DNA from: a virus
Length of the DNA stretch: 22,437 bases
Virus record (IMG/VR): IMGVR_UViG_3300025133_000638
Coordinates: 1-22,437 of that record
Strand: one strand, 5' to 3'
In this document: positions 1 through 6,766 of the stretch, in pieces
Layout of the letters: the number at the start of each line of letters is the position of its first letter
Numbering within the stretch: the first letter of the stretch is position 1
The notes under the pieces: generated by a model
Database searches by the model: none
Told to the model about the DNA's origin: nothing
Seen by the model: only the letters and a program-made list of their open reading frames with translations
Program-made: the position numbers and the translations under genes

Positions 1-2
1 GG

Positions 3-272
3 GTAGGAGGTATAGATGAGGTTGATGTTGAGTATGAAAATACTTGTTGTGATCTCATGCTTGGATGTACTAAGCAGTGTAAAGGTTCTATTAGATTGGA
101 ACTCAAAGTATCCCCCAACAACGAGATCACGATACATCCTATCAAGGACAGTTGGACGAGAGAGGAGGTAGTAGCTTTATGTTCTGAAGCAATGCTTCAA
201 GGTGTACTTTTAGGTACTAAAGGAGAAGGTATGGCTACTAAATTTATTGAGTTTGTAGAAGAAAACCTATAA
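3..272 (+). CDS. 3' end of an unknown cysteine-containing protein (5' partial)
   Basis: The frame is open from base 3 at the window edge to the TAA at 270-272, giving 89 visible residues. An internal ATG at 57 exists, but the residues before it read as protein, so the true start is probably upstream of the window. Four cysteines cluster near residues 15-31 (CC, then C...C in 'GCTKQCKG'), which could bind metal. The second half contains 'SWTREEVVALCSEA', a helical segment. I do not recognise the family. A competing frame with an AGGAGG box and ATG at 16 gives only a 51-residue arginine-rich peptide and is judged a shadow. Confidence 0.6.
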   Translation, partial: VGGIDEVDVEYENTCCDLMLGCTKQCKGSIRLELKVSPNNEITIHPIKDSWTREEVVALCSEAMLQGVLLGTKGEGMATKFIEFVEENL

Positions 273-623
273 AGAATTCATCTGTGAACAATGGACAGTG
301 AATGGTGGTATTTTCCCATAGAGGAGAAGTAATGATGAAAAACTCACCCATAATTTACAGCTCTGCCAAAGAGCGTTGTCTGTTGTTCTGTGCAAGGAGG
401 GGTCTCCGTTATAAAGCATCCGTTTGGCAACGGCAGATGATATTTTATTGAGAGAGTGTATAGAAATCGCGGGTTCAGTATTCCTCCCACTTACGCGTAT
501 GCAAAGGAGGTCGAACACTCTCTCATCTTATTGTAACAGTGCTATTGACGCATTGAGGAGGCTTAAATACAACTATCGATGTTGTAGCTGTTACATATTT
601 TACTAACTAAAAAACTCATACAA
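273..623 (+). other. 351-base spacer without a convincing gene
   Basis: No convincing coding frame is seen. Short frames exist (332-451, 39 codons; 424-606 from a TTG start, 60 codons), but they overlap each other, are arginine/cysteine rich and cover an inverted repeat. A hairpin follows the upstream stop directly: ATTCA/TGAAT plus CTGT/ACAG around 276-304, with one bulged base. A perfect 11-bp inverted repeat lies at 449-525 and is listed separately. The last 25 bases are A-rich and form the leader of the gene at 624. No T-run typical of an intrinsic terminator and no tRNA were found. Confidence 0.5.
449..525 (+). ncRNA. Candidate structured RNA closed by an 11-bp stem
   Basis: TGAGAGAGTGT at 449-459 is perfectly complementary to ACACTCTCTCA at 515-525. 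Inside, CCTCC (483-487) can pair with GGAGG (506-510), and CGCG at 468-471 could pair with CGCG at 494-497, which would make a pseudoknot or an alternative fold. The element sits in a spacer where no good gene is seen. It could be a small RNA, a processing site or a leader structure for the gene at 624. The family is unknown; the pairing is seen directly, the RNA role is inferred. Confidence 0.35.
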
Positions 624-1610
624 ATGAAGTACAAAGGAGAAATAAAAGATTTCCCACATGAAGTGGTAAAGAAAATGCTTGAACGACAGGTTGAACAAGG
701 TAATCAATGCGATTCATCTGTGTTTAAGACGATGAAACGAAGTGAGTATAGAGGATTCACTTGGGGAAAGTCTCCAGAAGGACATGATTTTTGGTATAAA
801 GTAATAAACAATGAAAACTTTGATGTGTTCTTTGAGAAGTATCCTAAGAAAGATGATGGCTTCGTAGTAGGAGAGTGGTATGAAAACAATGGAAACTCTC
901 TTGTTTATCAATTTGCAGGGTATTGTGAGGATGACGATAAACGTATTCGGTTGTCTCATATGAAACAGAAAGGTCTTAGGAAAAAAGTATCAAAAATAGA
1001 ACCAAAAAACTCACAGTATTTAAAGGCTTCATTCTTACCAATGCATCATTACAAAGAAGTAAATGCAGGGCTTGAGATGTACACCATTGATGATCTTAGG
1101 CACGGAAGAGTAGGGCTGTTAAAGGAAGGTTCTGATGAGAAAGTGCTTACAAGACTAATGAAGAAAGCGTTCAAGTATAATATAGATCTCAGACATGCGC
1201 GTTTTGCTTTAGGAACCACATCTTATAAAAATAAAGAGATTCCTGGATGTTGTAAAGGATCACAGAACACAGGACATAAGCATGTTAAACGCTGGGTGAC
1301 AACACATCAAATAAAAGAGGATTCCGACACCTCTACCTCTGTCGGAAATAAACAAATAATCAGTACCAATGGCAACAAAGAAAAAAGTAACAGTAATGAA
1401 GGCGAAGGCTCTATTGAATCAGAGTCAGGAAGAGAAAGACAGCATCTCAATGTCTCGCAACTTGGAAGACGCGGAGAAGGACTTGATCCGAGCGATCGAA
1501 GACGGAGAGAGAGCAATCTCAACTTCGGAGAGGGAAGAAGACGCTGCGGTGAAGGCATTCGTGGAAACGGGAAACCTCGCAGGACTTCTTACGCCGTGTC
1601 AGAATCTTGA
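624..1610 (+). CDS. Unknown phage protein with a GFTW/PEG motif; C-terminal end doubtful
   Basis: A 328-codon frame with an A-rich leader. Residues 1 to about 225 look like a normal soluble protein. Around residues 43-60 lies 'YRGFTWGKSPEGHDFW', a motif that recurs in the 555-residue product at 1890-3557 ('YGFTWSETPEGSSYW'), so the two share a small domain. The last 80 or so residues are low-complexity, rich in Arg, Gly, Ser and Glu, and overlap a convincing gene at 1369-1665 in another frame. A perfect 8-bp hairpin at 1322-1347 lies inside this frame. The natural C-terminus may therefore be near 1320, with the stop lost by mutation or a sequence error, or the overlap may be genuine. No enzymatic motif is recognised. 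Confidence 0.6.
   Translation: MKYKGEIKDFPHEVVKKMLERQVEQGNQCDSSVFKTMKRSEYRGFTWGKSPEGHDFWYKVINNENFDVFFEKYPKKDDGFVVGEWYENNGNSLVYQFAGYCEDDDKRIRLSHMKQKGLRKKVSKIEPKNSQYLKASFLPMHHYKEVNAGLEMYTIDDLRHGRVGLLKEGSDEKVLTRLMKKAFKYNIDLRHARFALGTTSYKNKEIPGCCKGSQNTGHKHVKRWVTTHQIKEDSDTSTSVGNKQIISTNGNKEKSNSNEGEGSIESESGRERQHLNVSQLGRRGEGLDPSDRRRRESNLNFGEGRRRCGEGIRGNGKPRRTSYAVSES
1322..1347 (+). terminator. Perfect 8-bp hairpin upstream of the gene at 1369
   Basis: TTCCGACA (1322-1329) pairs perfectly with TGTCGGAA (1340-1347) around a 10-base pyrimidine-rich loop. It is followed by an A-rich leader and the ATG at 1369. There is no T-run, so a standard intrinsic terminator is not shown; RNA processing or translation control is as likely. 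Its intergenic character suggests the long frame at 624-1610 originally ended before it. Confidence 0.3.
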
Positions 1611-1665
1611 AGCAAAACGTCAAGACGTAGCATCGCTTAAGAGAATCCTTTCAGAGAGATTCTAA
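1369..1665 (+). CDS. Small coiled-coil protein, unknown function
   Basis: 98 residues. The first 15 are lysine-rich ('MATKKKVTVMKAKALL'); the remainder is highly charged, rich in Glu, Lys, Arg and Ala, and predicted by eye to be alpha-helical with heptad-like spacing ('RNLEDAEKDLIRAIEDGERA', then 'NLEAKRQDVASLKRIL' near the end). No signal peptide or membrane segment is seen. The ATG follows an A-rich leader of the type used by other genes here. The frame overlaps the end of the 624-1610 frame by 242 bases, and this frame looks more protein-like. A structural or accessory phage protein is possible; the function is unknown. Confidence 0.65.
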   Translation: MATKKKVTVMKAKALLNQSQEEKDSISMSRNLEDAEKDLIRAIEDGERAISTSEREEDAAVKAFVETGNLAGLLTPCQNLEAKRQDVASLKRILSERF

Positions 1666-1889
1666 AGAACCATTCCGATGCGATCGGATAGTGACCACAC
1701 ACGATGAACCTCTTTCGCACGAGGGTGGATAGAAGCATGCGTTTGTAGACCATCAGGATACCTGTAGACAGTGAAGTACTGACGACAGTTGGTATGGAGT
1801 CATCCTTGAGATAGCAGGGGTCGAGCATGCTTTGAAGAAAAGGTCATATGTAGAACCTATAGATCTACAATAACATAATATTTCAGATC
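1666..1889 (+). ncRNA. 224-base spacer with a candidate multibranched RNA (core 1732-1833)
   Basis: No coding frame is seen. A perfect TCCGAT/ATCGGA hairpin lies at 1674-1688 just after the upstream stop. CCAC (1695-1698) pairs with GTGG (1725-1728) around an inner CCTC/GAGG stem. A 9-bp stem with one G-U pair (1732-1740 with 1825-1833, centred on GCATGC) encloses a three-way-junction-like fold: CCAT/ATGG (1750-1753 with 1794-1797) around CAGG-ATA-CCTG (1754-1764) and ACTG-ACGA-CAGT (1778-1789). TGTAGA/TCTACA near 1849-1869 forms a last hairpin before the leader of the gene at 1890. The density of pairing suggests a structured leader or small RNA. No tRNA or known riboswitch is recognised. 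Confidence 0.35.
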
Positions 1890-3557
1890 ATGGGATATAT
1901 ATGCGATTTACCAGATGACTCAACTAAGGTCACATGGTATGAAGTAATAAAGAGAATAGATAAGGATGTGAGCCATACATGTAAGCGTGTTCCAGATATG
2001 CCAGTAGGTACTGTAACATGGATGAAAGGAGGTCGTATACCAGACTTGGGAAGAGAAAGATACGTTCATCCTGAAAATAACAAGTATGAGGCCAATATAT
2101 CTTTTTCTTACTTTCGTGAGTTAGGTGAAGTAGTTGTAAATGAGTGGGTAACGATACTTGACATCGGACACTGTCGTAATAATAAGAGTTTTCCTGTAAG
2201 CAAAAGTTATCTTGTTGAGAGAATTGAAAATAACTCTACAGGTGGTTATGCATACAATCAAAAGATAAATCCAGATGTTGTAAAGGGAACCTGTACCAGT
2301 TTATCAAACGTACGTCGTGCTACTTTTGGAGAGATCGAAAAGGCAATGAAAGACGTGACCCTTCAGGTAGGGGATCTATGTACATTCAATAAAATAGGTC
2401 CTTGTGGGTCTCATTATGGTGAAAAGGTAACTATTGCTAAGATAGATCGTGGAAGTTCTTTCACCACGTTTCATGTCTCTGACAATAAAGGAACATATTC
2501 ACATAGAGCTCTTACACTTTTAAAGAGAGGGGTGTCACAGGATGAACCTAAAGAAGCTGTTGTAAAAGAGAAGCCAGTGTTCAAATATGACATTGGATCC
2601 ACTGTAGTATTTCATGTGAATGGTAAGTCATATGAATACAAGGTGCAAGGTAATGCGAACCATTGTGATAGAAGTGCTCCCTTTGGAGAGAATGGCGCAA
2701 TATTCAATGCATTGGGGATGTCAGATAGTGCTGAAAGGTATAGATTTGCGGACAGGTTCTACCTTAGTAAACCTGCACACGGATGTTGGCCTGTTACTAC
2801 TGGATCTACTGTGGAAGTAAGACTGAAGGAGTTGAATGCTCTTATTGAAGGTCTGCATCAGTTGTGTGCCAATACCGATCGAAGATTGAAACAGATCAAA
2901 GAGGAATATCCTGATGGTTCGAGTTTTATAAGTGCGTCAGGATCAGGTAATAGGTATATGATGGATCATGATAATATCACACTAAAGGTCAATAGTGACC
3001 ATACTGATGTATTCAGTAACGGTGGTATTGTAGTATGCAATGGTCAATGGGCAGAGCGTGTAATAGTAGAGAAAGCGCCTGAAAAGGAAGTTGTCGAGAT
3101 AGAAAACTGGAGGATCGATCATCAGTATTATAATAATTACATAGTTCTGTTGAGCGGAATAACTGATGTTACCGTGAGGACCAAAGCTCTTCACAACTTT
3201 CGTTATGCAAAAGATGATTTATCTGATGATCCACCTACTACTATCTCTGATGCTTTAGCATACGGGTTCACTTGGTCTGAAACTCCAGAAGGATCTTCTT
3301 ATTGGGGTGATATACACTTAAGGGAAGTAAATAAGCCGACATATGTCGGAAAAGGTATTCGACAGCAGATGGAGGATGCCTGTGAAAAAACCGACGGAGG
3401 ACCAGTGTTTGATGTTTCAGAATGGGATACGAGTAAGATGACTCCTTTGGGGGGATATCATAGCGGAGTTGATCCATATTTACCTAAAGAACCAGTAAGA
3501 TCAGTAGGTCGTTACCAGGTAGACGACGATATAAAATTACCTACATTCAATAAGTAA
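1890..3557 (+). CDS. Large beta-rich phage protein of unknown function
   Basis: 555 residues, the longest uninterrupted protein here. The composition suggests several beta-rich modules. A segment around residues 155-215 with 'LQVGDLCTFNKIGPCGSHYG' looks SH3- or KOW-like, and a second one begins near residue 230 ('YDIGSTVVFHVNGKSYEY'). Near residue 310-340 is a short helical stretch with 'NALIEGLHQLCANTDRRL'. Around residues 455-475 it carries 'YGFTWSETPEGSSYW', shared with the product at 624. No catalytic motif, signal peptide or membrane segment is seen. The leader ATTTCAGATC just before the ATG almost matches that of the next gene. It may be a multi-domain binding protein; the function is unknown. 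Confidence 0.8.
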   Translation: MGYICDLPDDSTKVTWYEVIKRIDKDVSHTCKRVPDMPVGTVTWMKGGRIPDLGRERYVHPENNKYEANISFSYFRELGEVVVNEWVTILDIGHCRNNKSFPVSKSYLVERIENNSTGGYAYNQKINPDVVKGTCTSLSNVRRATFGEIEKAMKDVTLQVGDLCTFNKIGPCGSHYGEKVTIAKIDRGSSFTTFHVSDNKGTYSHRALTLLKRGVSQDEPKEAVVKEKPVFKYDIGSTVVFHVNGKSYEYKVQGNANHCDRSAPFGENGAIFNALGMSDSAERYRFADRFYLSKPAHGCWPVTTGSTVEVRLKELNALIEGLHQLCANTDRRLKQIKEEYPDGSSFISASGSGNRYMMDHDNITLKVNSDHTDVFSNGGIVVCNGQWAERVIVEKAPEKEVVEIENWRIDHQYYNNYIVLLSGITDVTVRTKALHNFRYAKDDLSDDPPTTISDALAYGFTWSETPEGSSYWGDIHLREVNKPTYVGKGIRQQMEDACEKTDGGPVFDVSEWDTSKMTPLGGYHSGVDPYLPKEPVRSVGRYQVDDDIKLPTFNK

Positions 3558-3589
3558 CTTTTTAATTAATCAATAAATAATTTCAAATC

Positions 3590-4033
3590 ATGAGTAAAGC
3601 AAAAAATTCACAAACGTTAGCACAAAAGATCATTGCATTCTTCAAATTGGGAGAAGAAGGTAAAATTCAGTCATTCTTTGACAGAGAGCTTAAGAAGCTT
3701 CTTAAATTGATCGCAGGATACAATCGTAAGATAGGTAATTTCACCTATAATTATGAGCAGACATGCGATGATCTTAAGGATCAGCTTGAAGATGCTGAAT
3801 CGTCATTGGAACAGGCTTACCTTGCTGTAGTACCTGAGAATGTTGCTACCAATTCAGAGCAGGATGATTTCTCTGTAATATACTGGGGTAATATTACCAA
3901 TGCTGAGAATAAGATCGAACTGTTAAATGAGAAATTGACACGTGAAAAAGATGATTATGATGAAGCTGTCAAGATGATGCAAGAGAAGATCGATGACACT
4001 CAGGCACGTATCGATGTGATCGTAGGAAAATGA
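3590..4033 (+). CDS. Coiled-coil protein, unknown function
   Basis: 147 residues with a lysine-rich N-terminus ('MSKAKNSQTLAQKIIAFFKL') followed by long charged helices with heptad-like patterns, such as 'LKDQLEDAESSLEQAYLAV' near residues 61-79 and a second coil over the last 45 residues. No enzyme motif is seen. The leader is AT-rich (3558-3589) and ends with ATTTCAAATC before the ATG, matching the leader of the gene at 1890. The stop overlaps the ATG of the small zinc-finger-like gene at 4030, so the two are probably translated together. A scaffold or assembly role is conceivable but not shown. Confidence 0.75.
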   Translation: MSKAKNSQTLAQKIIAFFKLGEEGKIQSFFDRELKKLLKLIAGYNRKIGNFTYNYEQTCDDLKDQLEDAESSLEQAYLAVVPENVATNSEQDDFSVIYWGNITNAENKIELLNEKLTREKDDYDEAVKMMQEKIDDTQARIDVIVGK

Positions 4034-4173
4034 TAAGTAAGAAACAACGGAGGTGTGCTCAGACAGGTCATGTCTGGGCATACAACCGATTGTATTTTCA
4101 CTATCAATGTCGAGTATGTGGATCGGTACGCGACAAACCAGTAAAGAAAGACGATCTTGAAAAACCTTTTTAA
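4030..4173 (+). CDS. 47-residue zinc-finger-like protein
   Basis: The ATG at 4030-4032 overlaps the TGA of the upstream coiled-coil gene (ATGA), and the frame runs to TAA at 4171-4173. The product is basic and contains Cys9, His14, then Cys27-x-x-Cys30 in 'HYQCRVCGSVRDKP', the usual knuckle of a small zinc-binding domain. Many phages carry such tiny zinc-finger proteins, which bind nucleic acid or host proteins. Translational coupling and the conserved knuckle support it being real. The exact family is not recognised. Confidence 0.65.
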   Translation: MISKKQRRCAQTGHVWAYNRLYFHYQCRVCGSVRDKPVKKDDLEKPF

Positions 4174-4337
4174 TGAAGGTAACCTTTAGAACCATCTGTA
4201 AACAATGATGGAACCTGCCCAAGTATAGTTCTGAAATGACTTATCATGAAAATGTAAGATGAACATACGTAGCTCATGCCGTAAGGAGAGATTAAAATGT
4301 AGTAATAAGGTTATTTTCATTTCATAAAAACAAAAAG
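4174..4337 (+). other. 164-base spacer with inverted repeats
   Basis: No substantial coding frame is seen; an 11-codon frame begins at the TAATG at 4173. CCATC/GATGG (4192-4210) forms a small hairpin soon after the stop. ATGAAAAT (4246-4253) can pair with ATTTTCAT (4313-4320), enclosing TACG/CGTA. The end is an A-rich leader for the gene at 4338. The stretch CATCTGTAAACAATG (4193-4207) matches 279-293 at 14 of 15 bases, both just downstream of a stop codon. This may be a structured leader; the 8-bp stem alone could be chance. Confidence 0.3.
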
Positions 4338-4787
4338 ATGAAAGAATCACACGATAGAAAAATGAAGAGCGCTTATCTCAGTGCGATCAAAGAGATCAAA
4401 AGCATTATAGAAGCAAATAGGGTAAAGACCCTCGTGGATCTAAGACATAGGCTTAGAAATGCAGGATTCGTCTTCAATAATAACCTGACGAATGTTCTTA
4501 GAGATAAGGGTGTATTGGGAAAAACGTCCAGTGGTAGGATCATATGGAAAGCTCCTATAGAACCTACACTTGAGATGGCAAATGCTACGGTGGATAGAAT
4601 GAGAGAGATCACAAATAACTGTGTAGCGAAAGCGTTGGCAAAACCTGTCGAAACATCTTCTCCTGTTGAAACAAAGGAGGCTGAACCTCAGAATGTAATG
4701 ATAAATCTCAATGGAGTAGATGTCACTTTGCCTAAAGGCACAAAGGCATCTCTTTATCCTGATGGTAAATTAGAACTTCAATTTTAG
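4338..4787 (+). CDS. Possible winged-helix protein
   Basis: 149 residues. The N-terminal half (about 15-72) reads as three helices followed by a short beta hairpin: 'SIIEANRVKTLVDLRHRL', then 'NNNLTNVLRDKGVLGKTSSG' and 'RIIWK', a layout like a winged helix-turn-helix DNA-binding domain. A variable linker rich in Pro, Glu and Thr follows (about 102-118), and the last 30 residues form a beta-hairpin-like end ('VMINLNGVDVTLPKGTKASL'). The leader is A-rich without a Shine-Dalgarno box. It could be a small regulator, but the fold assignment is by eye and the target is unknown. Confidence 0.65.
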   Translation: MKESHDRKMKSAYLSAIKEIKSIIEANRVKTLVDLRHRLRNAGFVFNNNLTNVLRDKGVLGKTSSGRIIWKAPIEPTLEMANATVDRMREITNNCVAKALAKPVETSSPVETKEAEPQNVMINLNGVDVTLPKGTKASLYPDGKLELQF

Positions 4788-4797
4788 AACTTGAACA

Positions 4798-5205
4798 ATG
4801 GATGCTAAAGATAGTAATGATCAAACATTAGTAGTGAATGATAGAGTAATATGTGTGACAGCTTCCACTCGGATGATACCGATATGCACAGAGTTGTTCA
4901 GAAAGCCCTTTCTATTGTATAAGAAGAAGAGGAAGGAAGTTACCATAGAAGAAGGTGACGATGATGATGACATCCGTATCAAGAAGTTCAATGCAAGTAT
5001 GGTAAACTGTAGATTGCATAAGGATGATCTACCATCTACCACACGTGAGCAATTGAGAAATGGTACCGAGAGAGTGCTTGTTATCAAAAAGATAAATAAC
5101 GGACATCTCCAGTTCTGGAATAATAAGGAATGGACACGGGAAGAAAGCTTACAGCATTTTCATCCTGCAAATAGATTTAGAAAAGTCAAAAGAAAATGGA
5201 AGTAG
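4798..5205 (+). CDS. Unknown basic protein with an acidic central stretch
   Basis: 135 residues. A run of acidic residues ('EEGDDDDDIRIKKF' near residues 51-64) separates two basic halves, and the C-terminus is strongly basic ('NRFRKVKRKWK'). No catalytic or metal motif is seen. It starts 10 bases after the previous stop, and its last 10 bases overlap the ATG of the next gene, so it sits in an operon leading into the DNA polymerase. Nucleic-acid binding is suggested only by charge. The family is not recognised. Confidence 0.65.
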   Translation: MDAKDSNDQTLVVNDRVICVTASTRMIPICTELFRKPFLLYKKKRKEVTIEEGDDDDDIRIKKFNASMVNCRLHKDDLPSTTREQLRNGTERVLVIKKINNGHLQFWNNKEWTREESLQHFHPANRFRKVKRKWK

Positions 5206-5663
5206 AAATAGAAAAACTCTTACAGTTTGTAAAATTGTTCGATAGAGGTAGTATAGCACTGTATGGAGAACATGACCATGTCAAACCTTCAATGTACATG
5301 ATGGTAGGAAGATTCTCAGATAAGGGTACAGCAAATGATAGAGTGACATATACAGTAGAGGATATGAGCCATTTATCAGATGTATGTACTCTTCAGGACA
5401 GTACAGGTGAATCTATTTCAGACGTCCCCTGCAGTGATATATGTAGAACAATAACATATTCCAAGTTGGGAGGTAACTTTCGTAATGCGTTGGAAAATAT
5501 TGATGCTCTACGGAGTACGTTCCACCTTATTGAAAATTATAAGGATGAAATGAAGACATGTCGCATAGTAAGGGATAACAGTAAAGTGGTCGCTTCATTG
5601 ATGTCAGATGATTACGATGTTGCTGATCTCAAAAAGGTCTTAGCTCTTTCTCAATCTCAATGA
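5196..5663 (+). CDS. Unknown protein immediately upstream of DNA polymerase
   Basis: 155 residues starting inside the end of the upstream gene and ending with the ATGA overlap that starts the polymerase. The N-terminal half looks beta-rich ('SMYMMVGRFSDKGTANDRV', 'YTVEDMSHLSDVCTL'), the C-terminal half helical ('RNALENIDALRSTFHLIENY'), with the end reading 'DVADLKKVLALSQSQ'. There are no recognised motifs. The tight coupling to the polymerase gene suggests expression with the replisome and possibly a related role; that is inference only. Confidence 0.7.
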   Translation: MEVEIEKLLQFVKLFDRGSIALYGEHDHVKPSMYMMVGRFSDKGTANDRVTYTVEDMSHLSDVCTLQDSTGESISDVPCSDICRTITYSKLGGNFRNALENIDALRSTFHLIENYKDEMKTCRIVRDNSKVVASLMSDDYDVADLKKVLALSQSQ

Positions 5664-6766
5664 GCACGTGGAACAAGGAGGTAGCTGACATTGAGGTATA
5701 TCCTGATATGTTCTGTTACGTCGGTCACACTTTTGATAGCGATGATACATATGAATTCCTCTTATGTCCTCAGGTAGGGGATATAAAGGAGTTCGTTGTA
5801 CGCATGCTTGATAAAGTGGGAGTGATGGGATACAACGTAAAGGGATATGACGCTCACGTGATAGAGCATATCATAAAGAGGGTACATGACTTTGATAACA
5901 TGAATAATGTTGCAATATGCAATGAGATATTCAAGTTCTCAAAGGATCTGATCCATACGGAGAAGAAACCATGGCTGAAGAAACCAGTGTTACCTTATTT
6001 TGATATCTATAAATTACATCATTTTGATAATAGGAATAAGTCCTGTAGTTTGAAGTGGATAGAGTTTGCTCTACGCATGTCAAACATATCAGACCTTCCC
6101 TACCCTCCTGAAGTGCCCTTAGGTACAAAAGAAAAGATAGATGAGGTAGTGAAGTACTGTCATCATGATGTGAAGGCAACAAAGATGTTCATTGAGGCAT
6201 CTGAGAAAGAGATCGTATTACGACGTGAACTGTCTAAGAAGTATGAGCTCGATCTATATGACGTCAATGAGTCTAAGATGGGAGCTGAGATAGTTCTGAA
6301 GAAGGTGTCTGAAAAGATGAATGTACCTTCTTGGGAAGTACGTAAGATGCGTACCTGGAGACCTGAAGGTATTGTATTGAAAGATATAATACTTCCGTAT
6401 GTGAGTTTCAGAACACAGGAGTTCAATGAGCTGCTTGACAAGTATATGTCAAAGACAGTGAAGGACACCAAAGGTGAACTGAAGCATCGTCAATGGTTCA
6501 AAGGTATTCCGTATGATTACGGGACAGGAGGATTGCATGCATGTACCAAGAGTGGTTCATTCCATGCTGATGATGAGTATGCGATCATAGACATTGATGT
6601 AACGTCATATTACCCGAACATAGCTATACGTAATAAGCAGTATCCAAGACATCTTGGTACATCGTTCTGTTACGTGTATGAAGGTATGTTTGAGGAGCGC
6701 AAATTGCATCCTAAGGGAACGCCTGAAAACTATGTATTAAAGATCGCTTTGAACGGGGTATTTGGT
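5660..6766 (+). CDS. Family B DNA polymerase, exon 1 (3'-5' exonuclease and palm motifs A/B)
   Basis: The first 369 residues of a replicative family B polymerase. Exonuclease motifs are intact: Exo I Asp10-Ile-Glu12, Exo II Asn59 to Asp64 in 'GYNVKGYDAHV', Exo III Tyr166 to Asp170 in 'YCHHD'. The Y-GG/A-like turn 'YGTGGLHA' is at about 287-294. Polymerase motif A is 'DIDVTSYYPNIAI' (311-323, catalytic Asp313). Motif B begins with 'KIALNGVFG' (361-369). The frame then meets TGA at 6767, where a group I intron begins. Splicing to 7878 restores 'NGVFG-KSNEVYSYLYDP', the expected motif B continuation, giving about 649 residues in total. The start is an ATGA overlap with the upstream gene. It copies the phage genome with proofreading. 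Confidence 0.92.

Noticed and set aside
16-171. + strand frame with AGGAGG and ATG near the window start
   Set aside because: The product is arginine-rich and unlike a protein, while the frame starting at base 3 is protein-like. Shine-Dalgarno boxes are not the rule in this sequence.
332-451. 39-codon + strand frame with a start coupled to a tiny upstream frame
   Set aside because: Short, arginine-rich, no recognised motif, and it ends inside the inverted repeat. A readthrough of its TGA reaches another stop after three codons, so recoding is not supported.
424-606. 60-codon + strand frame from a TTG start
   Set aside because: It covers an 11-bp perfect inverted repeat, becomes arginine- and cysteine-rich, and shows no motif or good start context.
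2620-2820. 66-codon + strand frame inside the 555-residue gene
   Set aside because: Fully contained in a better gene in another frame, without motif or leader.
279-4207. 15-base near-repeat CATCTGTRAACAATG at 279-293 and 4193-4207
   Set aside because: One pair with 14 of 15 matches can occur by chance in 22 kb. No third copy was seen, so it is not called a promoter or repeat family.
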